A DNA stretch of 64,000 bases from SM23-32 sp964434535. GTDB taxonomy: Bacteria; Planctomycetota; Brocadiia; SM23-32. Each line of letters opens with the position of its first letter. The first letter of the stretch is position 1. The stretch lies in contig CAYSWA010000001.1 in assembly GCA_964434535.1 (NCBI GenBank), positions 150,553-214,552 of the forward strand. Direction: 5' to 3'. The position numbers were made by a program, and so were the translations under genes. Positions 15,233 to 24,623 of this stretch are shown one piece after another. The notes under the pieces were generated by a model. That model was not told the DNA's origin and made no database searches. It saw nothing but the letters and a program-made list of their open reading frames with translations.

Positions 15233-16765
15233 ATGAGAGCGAGGTGGAGGCGATGGATGCTCGCCGCCCTGGCCGCAGCGGCCGGCGCCCTGGCGGCCGG
15301 CTGCCTGCCGACCCGGCGCGCCATCTACTCCGAGGTCCACCGCAGCCGCGCCGAGTCCTACGCCCGCTGGCGACGCGACGCCGTGGAGGAAGAGGCCCTT
15401 CCTCGCCTCAAGGGCAGCCTGCCCGTCGGCGACGCCATCCGCGCCGCCCTCAGCTACAGCCCCACGCTGCGCAACGTGCTCCAGGAGAAGGAGAAGGCGC
15501 GGGGCCAGCTCTACACCGCCTACGGCGAGGCCCTGCCCAGGGTCGATCTGAGCGCCGGCTACACGCGCCTGGACCAGGTCTTCACCGTCGACCTCGGCGT
15601 GGCCAGCTTCGACATAGGCGACCGGGACACATACTTCTACCAGGTCACGGTGACCCAGCCGCTTTTCAAGGGCGGCAGCATTCCGGCGGCGATCAGGGGC
15701 GCGCGCATCTTCGAGGCGCTCGGCGACGAGAGGATCCGCCAGACCGTCCAGGACGTCGTCCTCCAGGTGGCCGTCGCTTACTACGACGTGGTGCTGGCCC
15801 GGCACCTCTACGAGGTGCAGCGCGAGGCGCTCCAGTTCGCCCGTGCCAACCTGCGCGACGTGACCGCCAGGGAGGAGGCCGGCGTGGCCATCCCCTTCGA
15901 CCGGCTGCGGGCGCGCGTCGAGGTGAGCAACGTCGAGGCCGACATGATCCGTGCCCGCAACCGCCTCAACCGCGCCCGCACGGCCCTGTTGCGCGCCATG
16001 GGCGTCTCGCAGAGGAGCGAGGTCACACTCTCCAACGAGCTGGTCCACGCCCCGCTGGAGCCGGCCTACGAGGAGGCGGTCCGCACGGCCTTCCTGAACC
16101 GGCCCGAGCTCTACCAGGGCGAGCTCGACAGCCGGCTCCAGCGCACGGCCCTGCGCATCGTCTACAGCGACTACTTCCCCGAGCTGGAGGCGTTCGGCTG
16201 GCGCCGCTGGGCCAAGCCCGACCCGCACGAGGCGAGCAACATCGCGTGGGACGACCAGTGGCAGGCCGGCGTGAGGCTGACCTGGCACCTCTTCGACGGG
16301 CTGCGCCGGGAGGGCAGTGTCATCCAGCAGCGGGCCGTGCTCCAGCAGAGCATCCTCTCGCTGGAGGAGGCCGAGCAGCGCGTGCTGGAGGAGGTGCGCA
16401 ACGGCATCCTGGACCTGGCCGACGCCGAGGAGCTGGTCGCGTCCCAGCGCCTCAACCTCGAACGGGCCGGGGAAGCGCTGCGGCTGGTGACGGTCGGCGC
16501 GCGCGAAGGGGTCAACACCGAGCTGGAGGTGCTCGACGCCCGGGCCGCGCTGACGCGCGCGCGCGGGCTCTACTACCAGGCCCTGCACTCGCACGTGATC
16601 GGGCGGCTCGCCTTTCAGCGCGCGCTCGGCATGCTCGGGCCCGAGCCGGGCCGGGGCGACGTGCCGGAAGAGGCGCCCGAGAGCGTGGTCGGCCCGTTGA
16701 CGGCCCCGGCCGGCGCCGACGGCGGGGCAGGCCCGAGCGCGCCGGGCAGGAACCTGAGGAGATGA
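15233..16765 (+). CDS. TolC-family outer membrane efflux lipoprotein
   Basis: A 510-residue outer-membrane factor. The N-terminus is a lipoprotein signal (RRWMLAALAAAAGALAAGC, lipobox LAAGC). The body has two repeats of the OEP family: long coiled-coil stretches, VTVTQPLFKGGS and VRLTWHLFDGLRREG as the paired strand segments, and GVNTELEVLDARAAL near the end, as in OprM/CmeC proteins. ATG 15233 has GGAGGGGAG upstream; the frame is open further 5' but has no better start. It is followed after 4 nt by the adaptor gene and then the RND pump, a complete tripartite system. Cargo unknown. Confidence 0.92.
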   Translation: MRARWRRWMLAALAAAAGALAAGCLPTRRAIYSEVHRSRAESYARWRRDAVEEEALPRLKGSLPVGDAIRAALSYSPTLRNVLQEKEKARGQLYTAYGEALPRVDLSAGYTRLDQVFTVDLGVASFDIGDRDTYFYQVTVTQPLFKGGSIPAAIRGARIFEALGDERIRQTVQDVVLQVAVAYYDVVLARHLYEVQREALQFARANLRDVTAREEAGVAIPFDRLRARVEVSNVEADMIRARNRLNRARTALLRAMGVSQRSEVTLSNELVHAPLEPAYEEAVRTAFLNRPELYQGELDSRLQRTALRIVYSDYFPELEAFGWRRWAKPDPHEASNIAWDDQWQAGVRLTWHLFDGLRREGSVIQQRAVLQQSILSLEEAEQRVLEEVRNGILDLADAEELVASQRLNLERAGEALRLVTVGAREGVNTELEVLDARAALTRARGLYYQALHSHVIGRLAFQRALGMLGPEPGRGDVPEEAPESVVGPLTAPAGADGGAGPSAPGRNLRR

Positions 16766-16769
16766 CCAC

Positions 16770-18032
16770 ATGCAGGGCTTACGCAGAGGGCTGAAGGCGG
16801 TGGCGGCGCTGCTCGTGATCTTCGGGGCGCTGGGGGGCCTGGCGCTCTGGTCGCTGGGCCGCCCGCAGCGCCGCGCGCAGAGCATCGAGGCGATCCAGGC
16901 CCGCGAGGGGATCCCCGTGGAGGTGGCCCGGGCCGAGCCGCGCGAGTTCACCGATTACTTCTACTGCGACGGCGAAGTCGTCGACGACGTGCGCTCCGTG
17001 CTGCGGGCCAAGGTCCGCGAGGTGGTCGAGGCCGTGCACGCGCGCGTCGGGGAGCCGGTCGAGCCCGGCCAGGTGCTGGTGGAGTTCCGCACGACCGACC
17101 TGGAGGCGGCCATCGAGGCCGCCGAGGTCGCCTACGCGGAAGCCGAGCGCAACTACGAGCGCTACCTGAGCCTGGCCGAGCAGGACGTGATCTCCGCCGA
17201 CCGCCTGGACCAGGCCCGCACGGCGCAGGAGAGCGCCGCCGCCGCCCTGCGCGCCGCCCGTTCGCAGCTCGAGTTCGCCCGCGTCGCCTCGCCCATCGAC
17301 GGCGTCGTGCAGCGGCGGTGGGTCGAGCCGGGCGAGTTCAAGGGCACGGGCGACGAGCTGCTCAGCATCGTCGACCTCTCCACCGTCGAGGTCAAGGCCC
17401 TCGTGCCCGAGGCAGACGTGGCGGCCCTGTCCGTCGGCATGGAGGGCGAGTTCATGCTCGAAGCAGACGGCGCCTGGCGCGCCGGTCGCATCAGCCGGAT
17501 CAGCCCCTCCACCGCCGATCCGAACCGGTTCTTCGACGTCTTCCTCAAGGTGGAGAACGAGCGCACCGGCGGCGCGTGGCTCATGCGGCCGGGGATGTAC
17601 GTCGAGGTGCGGTTCGCGCGGGGCGGCACGCAGACCCATCCGGCCGTGCCCGAGAGCTGCCTGGTGCTGGAGCGCGACAAGGATGTGATCTACCTGGTGG
17701 AGAGTGCCGTGCGTGAGGTGCCCGTGAGGAACCCCGCCACCAGCGAAGAGGAGGACGGCGGATTCGGCGCCCGGCTGGCGCGCGGGGTCGAGCGGATCGG
17801 CGCGCTGGTGGCGGGGCTCGGCGGCAAGGTCCGCGAAGAGGAGCAGCCTACCCAGAAAAGGGAGGTGCACACCGCCCGCCGCCTGGAGGTCAGCGCCGGG
17901 CTGAGGCGCGAAGGCTGGGTGCGGCTGGAGGGTGACCCGGTCCAGCCCGGCCGACTGGTGATCGAGAACCCGCGGGAAGCCGTCGAGGACGGCACCTTCG
18001 TGCGGATCGTGGAGGGCCCCCGCGAGTCATGA
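16770..18032 (+). CDS. RND efflux periplasmic adaptor (MFP/HlyD family)
   Basis: A 420-residue membrane-fusion protein. A single N-terminal membrane helix (VAALLVIFGALGGLALWSLG), a biotinyl-lipoyl half (VREVVEAVHARVGEPVEPGQVLVEF), a helical hairpin, and the returning half (RVASPIDGVVQRRWVEPGEF) followed by the beta-barrel. In the C-terminal membrane-proximal domain about 55 residues (near 325-380, rich in Glu, Arg and Gly) interrupt the usual fold between VRNPATSEEE and HTARRLEV; this insertion is atypical. The stop overlaps the pump start by 4 nt (ATGA). It bridges pump and outer-membrane channel. Confidence 0.92.
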   Translation: MQGLRRGLKAVAALLVIFGALGGLALWSLGRPQRRAQSIEAIQAREGIPVEVARAEPREFTDYFYCDGEVVDDVRSVLRAKVREVVEAVHARVGEPVEPGQVLVEFRTTDLEAAIEAAEVAYAEAERNYERYLSLAEQDVISADRLDQARTAQESAAAALRAARSQLEFARVASPIDGVVQRRWVEPGEFKGTGDELLSIVDLSTVEVKALVPEADVAALSVGMEGEFMLEADGAWRAGRISRISPSTADPNRFFDVFLKVENERTGGAWLMRPGMYVEVRFARGGTQTHPAVPESCLVLERDKDVIYLVESAVREVPVRNPATSEEEDGGFGARLARGVERIGALVAGLGGKVREEEQPTQKREVHTARRLEVSAGLRREGWVRLEGDPVQPGRLVIENPREAVEDGTFVRIVEGPRES

Positions 18033-21000
18033 TACGCACCTTCATCGAGCGGCGGGTGCTGACCACCGTGATCGTGCTGATCGCGGTGATCCTGGGCGGC
18101 CTCTCCTACGCCGGGATGGGCGTGCGGCGGTTCCCCGAGGTCGAGTTCCCCATCATCACCGTCGCCACCGTCTACCAGGGCGCCAGCCCGACCGAGGTCG
18201 AGACCGACATCACCAAGCGCATCGAGGACGCCGTCGTCGGCATCGCAGGCATCGAGGAGATACGCTCCAGCTCCCAGCAGGGCCTCTCGTTCGTCTTCAT
18301 CGAGTTCGATCTGGACCAGGACATCGACATCAAGGCGGTCGACGTTCGCAACAAGATCGACCGCATCCTGGCGCTGCTGCCCGAGGGGGCGGAGGACCCG
18401 ATCCCGGAGAAGTTCGAGATCGGCGCGCTGCCCATCGTCGACCTGGTGCTCTACGGCCCGCAGGACCCGAACGAGCTCTACCGGCTCGCCGAGGAGGAAC
18501 TCCAGCCCGCCCTGACACAGATCACCGGCGTGGCGGACATCAGCCTGACCGGCGGACAGGAGCGCGAGATCCACGTGCTGCTCGACGCGCGGAAGCTGCG
18601 CAAGCACAGGGTGCCGATCAGCGCCGTGACGGCCGCCGTGCGCGCCTCGAACGTGGACGTGCCGGCCGGCCACATCACCCAGCCGGGCCGCCGCTTCGTC
18701 GTGCGAACCCCGGGGCGCGCCACGCGGGTAGAGGACATCGCCGGTGTCCGCGTGCCCACCCTCGGGGGCGGCATCATCACCGTCGGCGACCTGGGCCGCG
18801 TGGCGGACACCTACGCGGAGAAGGAGACCGCCTCCCGCTACGCCACCACGAGCGGCGCGGGCGAAGACGGCCTGAGCAGCCGCGACGCCATCGTGCTCGC
18901 CGTGCAGGCGCGCAGCGACGCCAACGAGGTGGCCGTCGTCGAGCGCATACGCGAGGAGCTGCCCAAGCTGCGCCGGCGCCTGCCCCAGGGGGCGATGCTC
19001 GAGGTCGCGCGCGATACCTCCGTCTTCATCAAAGGCGCCCTGGCCAACGTGCGCCAGAACATGCTGATCGGGATCGGGCTGACGGCCCTGGTCATCTTCC
19101 TGTTCCTGAAGTCGCTGCGGGCCACGATCGTCATCGCCGTCGTGATGCCGGCCGCCGTCATCATCGCGTTCATCGGGATGGCCGCCTCGGGCTTCACGCT
19201 GAACATCATCTCCCTGACCGGCCTGGCCATCGTGATCGGCGTGCTGGTCAACAACGCGATCCTGATCGTGGAGAACGTCACCCGCTTCATGGCGCAGGGC
19301 CTGGAGCCGAAAGAGGCCGCCGTCGAGGGCACGCACGATATCGCCCTGGCCATCTTCAGCTCCACCGCCACGAACCTGGTCGTCTTCCTTCCCATCGCCT
19401 TCATGGGCGAGATCATCGGGCGTTTCTTCCGGGATCTCGGCCTGACGGTGGTCTTCGCCACCGTGGTCTCGCTGCTGGTCTCCTACTCGCTGACGCCGAT
19501 GATGTGCGGCCTGCTGCTGAAGGCGAACGAGGAGGAGGGCGGCCGCAGGAGCTGGCTGGCCTGGCTCTTCGAGGGGACGGCCGGGCGCGTGGCGCGGGCG
19601 TGGCGCTGCGGCTTCGAGGTCACGAAGCGGGCCTACCTGGGCGCGCTCGATTGGTGCCTGCATCATCGGCTCTCGACGGTGGTGCTCACCTTCGTGGCCT
19701 TCATCTGCTCCTTGTTCGTGTTCGCCGTGGTCGGGGTGGAGTTCTTCCCCTCCTCCGACGAAGGCCGCTTCCGCATCACGATCGAGGCGCCGGTCGGCAC
19801 GCCGCTGGCGGTGACCGACCGGGCCGTGCGCCGCGTCGAGGAAGGGCTGCGCGAGCTGCCCCACCTGGAGAACTACGTGGTGCGTGTCGGGCGGGTAGCC
19901 GCCGGGTCAACGGGCCGCACCGAGGGGGTGGACCTGGCCGAGATCGCCGTCACCGTCGTGGACCGCGCCGAGCGGCGGGAGAGCCTGGACGAGCTGCTCG
20001 ACTGGCTGCGCCCGCGTCTGGCGGACGTGCCGTCGGTGAAGATACTGGCCGCCAAGGAGGCCGGCGGGCCCGAGCAGTCCCCGATCGCGATCGAGCTGGT
20101 CGGCGAGGACCTGGGGCAGCTTCAGCGCCTGGCCGGCCAGGTGATGGAGATCGTCGAATCGGTGCCCGGCACGGCGGGGGTGAGCAAGTCCTGGCAGGCC
20201 GGCCAGCCCGAGGTGCAGGTCGTCCCCCGCCAGGAGCGGATCAACCGGGAGGGCGTGCAGACGCGCCTTCTGGCCCAGGAGGTGCGCGCCTACGTCGAGG
20301 GGCAGGTCGCCTCGCAGTTCCTGGACGGCGACGAGAACTACGACATCGTGGTCAAGCTGGAGGCGCAGGACCGCCGGTTCGCCACCGACCTCGAGCGCCT
20401 CTTCATCAGCTCGCCGACCACGGGCCAGATGCTGCGCATCGGCGAGGTGGCCGACGTGCGCCGGGCGCCGGGCTCCACGCTGATCACCCGCAAGGACCGC
20501 ACCCGCCTGGTCACCGTGGCCAGCAACCTGACCGGCGAGCGGCCCTCCGGCAAGGTGGAGGGCGACATCAAGCGGCTGCTCGACGAGCGCGTGGTCGTGC
20601 CGCAGGGCGTCACTGTGGAGTTCGGCGGCGAGGCGGAGATGCGCGAGAAGAACTTCGCCGAGCTCTTCAAGGCCATGGCCACAGCCGCCGCGCTCACCTT
20701 CCTGCTGGTGGCCGGCATCGTCGAGTCCTTCGCCTTCGCCTTGATCATCATCATGAGCTTGCCGGTCTGCCTGATCGGCGTCTCGCTCGCCATGCTGGTG
20801 GCGGACGTGACGGTGAACATGTTCGCTCTGATGGCGATGGTCATCCTGGTCGGGATGGTGGTCAACAACGCCATCATCGTCGTCGACTACGCCATGCGGG
20901 CCGAGGAGGGCGGGCTGACGGCGCGGGAGGCGGTCCGCGAGGCGTGCCAGCGGCGCTACCGGATGATCCTGATGGCGAACCTGACCACGGTGGTGGCGCT

Positions 21001-21163
21001 GATCCCGCTCTCGCTCGGGCTCGGGTTCGGCGGGGAGATCTTCCGCCCGCTCGCCGTGGTCGAGATGGGCGGCGTGCTGGCGGCGGGGGCGCTCTCGCTG
21101 CTGGTCATCCCGGCGGTCTACGTGATGGTGCGCGGCCGCAAGGAGCTGCGCGGCAGGCCCTGA
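18029..21163 (+). CDS. RND efflux pump, inner membrane (HAE1/AcrB family)
   Basis: A 1044-residue, 12-helix RND transporter with both porter loops. The N-terminus (MIRTFIERRVLTTVI) and the first porter region (VYQGASPTEVETDI) are typical. In the proton-relay helices the residues differ from the family: the TM4 motif is GVLVNNAILIVEN where AcrB has GLLVDDAIVVVEN (Asp407, Asp408), and TM10 is GMVVNNAIIVVDY where AcrB carries Lys940. An arginine near the AcrB Arg971 position is kept (RRYRMILMANL). Third gene of the tolC-adaptor-pump operon; convergent with mutS2, 22 nt apart. Confidence 0.93.
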   Translation: MIRTFIERRVLTTVIVLIAVILGGLSYAGMGVRRFPEVEFPIITVATVYQGASPTEVETDITKRIEDAVVGIAGIEEIRSSSQQGLSFVFIEFDLDQDIDIKAVDVRNKIDRILALLPEGAEDPIPEKFEIGALPIVDLVLYGPQDPNELYRLAEEELQPALTQITGVADISLTGGQEREIHVLLDARKLRKHRVPISAVTAAVRASNVDVPAGHITQPGRRFVVRTPGRATRVEDIAGVRVPTLGGGIITVGDLGRVADTYAEKETASRYATTSGAGEDGLSSRDAIVLAVQARSDANEVAVVERIREELPKLRRRLPQGAMLEVARDTSVFIKGALANVRQNMLIGIGLTALVIFLFLKSLRATIVIAVVMPAAVIIAFIGMAASGFTLNIISLTGLAIVIGVLVNNAILIVENVTRFMAQGLEPKEAAVEGTHDIALAIFSSTATNLVVFLPIAFMGEIIGRFFRDLGLTVVFATVVSLLVSYSLTPMMCGLLLKANEEEGGRRSWLAWLFEGTAGRVARAWRCGFEVTKRAYLGALDWCLHHRLSTVVLTFVAFICSLFVFAVVGVEFFPSSDEGRFRITIEAPVGTPLAVTDRAVRRVEEGLRELPHLENYVVRVGRVAAGSTGRTEGVDLAEIAVTVVDRAERRESLDELLDWLRPRLADVPSVKILAAKEAGGPEQSPIAIELVGEDLGQLQRLAGQVMEIVESVPGTAGVSKSWQAGQPEVQVVPRQERINREGVQTRLLAQEVRAYVEGQVASQFLDGDENYDIVVKLEAQDRRFATDLERLFISSPTTGQMLRIGEVADVRRAPGSTLITRKDRTRLVTVASNLTGERPSGKVEGDIKRLLDERVVVPQGVTVEFGGEAEMREKNFAELFKAMATAAALTFLLVAGIVESFAFALIIIMSLPVCLIGVSLAMLVADVTVNMFALMAMVILVGMVVNNAIIVVDYAMRAEEGGLTAREAVREACQRRYRMILMANLTTVVALIPLSLGLGFGGEIFRPLAVVEMGGVLAAGALSLLVIPAVYVMVRGRKELRGRP

Positions 21164-21185
21164 GGGCAGGCCCCGCCGGCGGCGT

Positions 21186-23288
21186 TCAGACGTGCTCGCC
21201 CCAGGGCTCCAGGTCGTCGAGTTCCACGTCGACCTGGGCGTCGCCGACGCGGACCTGCGCGCGTCCGTCCTGCTGGTTGACGCGCTCCACGGTGCCCCAC
21301 TTGTGCAGCGGGGTGACGTAGACCTCGTCGCCGGGCTGGAGCGCGCGCTCGATGCGATGGCCGGCGAGCAGGCGTTCCACCTGCTCCAGGCACTGCTCCA
21401 GCCCGACGCGCACCCGGCCGACGCGGTCGGCCACGGACCGGTGGCTGTGGCGCAGGTCCTCGTAGAGGCGGTCGGCCTCGGCGTGCAGCTCCCGGAGCCG
21501 CTCGCGCATCTGGAGGCCGAAGTCGGCGCCCTGCTTGTCCTCCTGGGCTTTCAGGCGGGCGAGCGTCTCCTCGTACTCGCCCTTCAGCTTCTCGGCCTGC
21601 TGCTCCAGGTAGCGCATGCGATCGCGGCGCTCCTCGGCGTCCTCGCGGGCGACGCGTATCTGCTCCAGCATGCCGCTGTACTCGCCGCGGGACTCGGCGT
21701 CGAGCAGGCCGCGCGCGTCGCTGAGGATCCCCGCCGGCAGCCCGAGCCGCTCGGCGATCTCCAGCGCGTTCGAGCTGCCGACGGTGCCGATGGTCAGGTG
21801 ATAGGTGGGGCGCAGCGTGCGCATGTCAAAGTCCATCGAGGCGTTCTCGACCTCGGGTCGGGAGACGGCGAAGGTCTTCAGCTCCCCCAGGTGGGTGACG
21901 ACGACCGTGGCACAGCCGCGCTCGACCAGGCGCCGGAGGACGGCCTCGCCGAGCGCGCTGCCTTCGGCGGGGTCGGTGCCGGCGCCGAGCTCGTCCAGCA
22001 GCACCAGGCTGCGGGCCGTGGCGACGTCGAGGACGTGGATGATGCGGGACATGTGGGAGCTGAACGTGCTGAGGCTCTGCTCCAGGCTCTGCTCGTCGCC
22101 GATGTCCGCGTAGACGCCCTCGTAGAAGGGCACGCGCGCCTGCCGGGCCGGCACGTGCATGCCGGCGCGGGCCATCAGGCAGGCGAGCCCCACCGTCTTG
22201 AGCACCACGGTCTTGCCGCCCGTGTTCGGGCCGGTGATGACCAGCATCCTGAAGTCCTGTCCCAGCCGCACGTCGAGCGGGACGACGGCGTCGAAATCCA
22301 CGTGCTCCTCGGCCGGCGCCGCGCGGTCGGCCGGGCAGCTCAGCCGCAGCAGCACGGGGTGGCGGGCGGCCTGGAGTTCGAGGCCCGGCCCGTCGCCGAG
22401 CCGGGGGGCGCACATGCGGAAGGCGCGGCTCATCCGGGCCTTCGCCCGCACCAGGTCCACCTGTGCCAGCCGGTCCGCTGCGGCCCGGATGCCGTCGCAT
22501 TCGGCGGCCACGGCGCGGGTCAGCTCCCAGAGGATGCGGTGCACCTCCTCCTGTTCCTCGCCGATCGCCTCGCCGAGCTCATTGCCCGGCTCGATGATCG
22601 AGAGCGGCTCGATGTAGAGCGTGGCGCCGCTGTCGGAGGAGCCGTGCACCAGCCCCTCCACCTCGTGCTTGCGATAGGCGTTGACCGGCAGCACGTAGCG
22701 GTCGCGGCACATGGTGGGGTTCGGGTACTGCAGGTGCGGCCGCACGTCGGGATGCTCGATCAGCCGGCGCAGCATTCCCTCGATGCGCCGGCGCAGGGAG
22801 TGGATCCGTCGCCGCACGGCCTTCAGCTCCGGGCTCGCCCCGTCCAGGACGGTCCCGGAGGCGTCCACGGCCTTCCTTATCCGCGCCACCAGCTCGGGCG
22901 AGCGGGGAACGGAGCGGCCAAGGGCCGAGAGGGCCGGACGGCTCGAGCCGAGCCGCTCCAGGGCCCGTCCGACGCGGCCGGCCATCTCCAGGCACTCGGC
23001 GATGCGCCAGAAGGCCTGCGGCTCCAGCGGCCCGCCCCCGGCCCGCGCGCGCTCGGCGGCCGGCGTCACGTCTTCCACCGGCGCCAGCGGCAGCGAGAAG
23101 CCTTCCTCCAGCGCTTCCACCAGCTCGGTGGTCCGCTGGAGGGCTGTGCGGGCCTCCTCGCGCCGTTCCATGGGCCGCAGCACCTCGGCCCGCCGCCGGC
23201 CACGCGCGGTGACCGCGTAGCCGGCGAGCAGCCGGGTGACCTTGCCGAACTCCAGCACCCTGAGCGCGTCTTCGTCCACTCTCGGCAC
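21186..23288 (-). CDS. mutS2: MutS2-family ATPase lacking the Smr domain
   Basis: A 700-residue MutS2. Core domain near the N-terminus, clamp region with YVLPVNAYRKHEVEGLVHG and SGATLYIEP, then the ATPase: Walker A ITGPNTGGKTVVLKT, the DEQSLEQSLSTFSSHM signature, Walker B LVLLDELGAGTDP, and a long coiled coil. It ends after the small beta domain (GDEVYVTPLHKWGTVE...LEPWGEHV); the C-terminal Smr nuclease domain of typical MutS2 (about 785 residues) is missing and there is no room for it before the pump stop. Start is GTG 23288 with GGAGG upstream. Known roles of the family are ribosome rescue and recombination suppression. Confidence 0.93.
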   Translation of the reverse strand: MPRVDEDALRVLEFGKVTRLLAGYAVTARGRRRAEVLRPMERREEARTALQRTTELVEALEEGFSLPLAPVEDVTPAAERARAGGGPLEPQAFWRIAECLEMAGRVGRALERLGSSRPALSALGRSVPRSPELVARIRKAVDASGTVLDGASPELKAVRRRIHSLRRRIEGMLRRLIEHPDVRPHLQYPNPTMCRDRYVLPVNAYRKHEVEGLVHGSSDSGATLYIEPLSIIEPGNELGEAIGEEQEEVHRILWELTRAVAAECDGIRAAADRLAQVDLVRAKARMSRAFRMCAPRLGDGPGLELQAARHPVLLRLSCPADRAAPAEEHVDFDAVVPLDVRLGQDFRMLVITGPNTGGKTVVLKTVGLACLMARAGMHVPARQARVPFYEGVYADIGDEQSLEQSLSTFSSHMSRIIHVLDVATARSLVLLDELGAGTDPAEGSALGEAVLRRLVERGCATVVVTHLGELKTFAVSRPEVENASMDFDMRTLRPTYHLTIGTVGSSNALEIAERLGLPAGILSDARGLLDAESRGEYSGMLEQIRVAREDAEERRDRMRYLEQQAEKLKGEYEETLARLKAQEDKQGADFGLQMRERLRELHAEADRLYEDLRHSHRSVADRVGRVRVGLEQCLEQVERLLAGHRIERALQPGDEVYVTPLHKWGTVERVNQQDGRAQVRVGDAQVDVELDDLEPWGEHV

Positions 23289-23314
23289 AGCCTGCCTCCG
23301 GATCGGGCGGCGCC

Positions 23315-23344
23315 ATTCTACGCCACGGGCCACCGGCCGGGCAA
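23315..23344 (-). promoter_or_regulatory. Predicted promoter of mutS2
   Basis: Minus-strand TTGCCC (23344-23339), 18-nt spacer, TAGAAT (23320-23315), about 27 nt before the GTG start. Confidence 0.45.
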
Positions 23345-23471
23345 AGAGGCGCCGGGGTGGCTACCCCCGCAAGAAACACTGGACGAGCGGCCCGCGACGC
23401 ACTACACTAACGCCCCGACGTAAGCGCAGGCCGGGAGCGAGGAACCTGAGCCCGAGTGGCGAGCGAGGCCG

Positions 23472-24398
23472 ATGAAGAGAACGTGCGAGTGCGGACAGGA
23501 GTTCGAAGTGCCGGATGGCGCCGGGACCGTCCAGTGCCCCCGCTGCGGCAAAGACGTGGCGCCGCCCGCAGGGGGGGACTGGATCAGCTCCATCGACATG
23601 GGCGACCTGAGCCTGGAAGAGGAGCAAGAGCAGGAGCCCTCCGGGCCGCAGATACCGACGCCGACCGCCCCGGCCCAGCAGCCTGCCCGCGCCGCCGAGG
23701 CGCCCGGCGGGCCGTCCATGCCGGCCGCGCGTCAGCCTTCGCGGGCTGCGCGCGCCCCCGGCGCGCGTGCCATCATCCCGACCGAGTCCGCGGTAGAGGG
23801 CCCACCGACGCCCGAGAGCCTGCTCCAGCTCTACCGGATCATCTCGGAGCGCCCAAGCGACGGGGCGCCTCTGTTTGAGGAAGGCATCAAGCACAAGAGT
23901 TTCGTCACCCAGACGGTGGTCACGCTGTTGATCCTGAGCCTGGTGACGGCCGTCGCCAACACCTACTTCATGTTCCCCGGCCAGTTCGCGGTCGGGCGGA
24001 TGGCCGTCAACTGGGCCGGCCTGATAGTGGAGCTGGCGGTCGGCTGCGCCATCGTCTCCATGCTCGCCTACGCTTTCAAGCGCGAGGCGCGCCCGCTCGG
24101 CATATGCCAGGGCCAGGCGGTGGTGCGGGTGGGGGCGCTGATCTTCGCCGCCGTCATCGGCATCATCCTGGCCGTGGTGGCGTTCGTGATCGTGCAGAGG
24201 GCCGGCGGCGGGGTGCCGGCGGGCCTTCAGAGGGCGCGTAACTACGTCTGGCTGCCCTACCTGCTGCTGGTCTTCTGCGGGCAGACGCTGATCGTGATGG
24301 CCGTGCTGCGCCTGGGCTGCCTCTTCGCGCTCATCCTGGGGGGCATGTTCACCTACGCCGGCTACGTGATGGCGCAGAACGTGCTCGGCGCGTTCTAG
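23472..24398 (+). CDS. Zinc-ribbon multi-pass membrane protein, function unknown
   Basis: A 308-residue protein I do not recognise by name. Residues 1-30 are a zinc ribbon (CECGQEF...CPRCGKDV). A Glu-rich then Pro/Ala-rich linker runs to about 115. The C-terminal half has four to five hydrophobic segments, starting near 145 (VVTLLILSLVTAVANTYFMF), resembling a Yip1-like or unknown integral membrane domain. Similar 'zinc ribbon plus linker plus membrane' proteins are common in PVC bacteria. It stands alone between mutS2 (divergent) and bioY. No function is proposed. Confidence 0.8.
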   Translation: MKRTCECGQEFEVPDGAGTVQCPRCGKDVAPPAGGDWISSIDMGDLSLEEEQEQEPSGPQIPTPTAPAQQPARAAEAPGGPSMPAARQPSRAARAPGARAIIPTESAVEGPPTPESLLQLYRIISERPSDGAPLFEEGIKHKSFVTQTVVTLLILSLVTAVANTYFMFPGQFAVGRMAVNWAGLIVELAVGCAIVSMLAYAFKREARPLGICQGQAVVRVGALIFAAVIGIILAVVAFVIVQRAGGGVPAGLQRARNYVWLPYLLLVFCGQTLIVMAVLRLGCLFALILGGMFTYAGYVMAQNVLGAF

Positions 24399-24549
24399 GT
24401 TCGGGGGGGGTAGGCGCGCGGCCTTCAGGATTCGTCCAGCAGGGCCTCCAGGGCCCTCTGGGCCTCCTTGCCGGCATAGCTGCCCTCGAAGCGGTGCCGC
24501 AGCTCTCCCCGCGCGGTCGTCCAGGCTGACGCCGACCACCGCAGGGCCG

Positions 24550-24579
24550 TTGCGCGCGGGGGCCCGTGTCATGTATATT
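24550..24579 (+). promoter_or_regulatory. Predicted promoter of bioY
   Basis: TTGCGC, 18-nt spacer, TATATT, ending 44 nt before the bioY start. The rest of the 24399-24623 gap shows nothing convincing. Confidence 0.4.
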
Positions 24580-24623
24580 CGTGACCCGGATCGAGGCCCT
24601 ATCACCTGCGGGGGAGGAAGAAG

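Noticed and set aside
24425..24563. Minus-strand reading GELRHRFEGSYAGKEAQRAL with a natural-looking helix before bioY
   Set aside because: No start codon follows the upstream stop and no homologous family was recognised; at most a tiny remnant.
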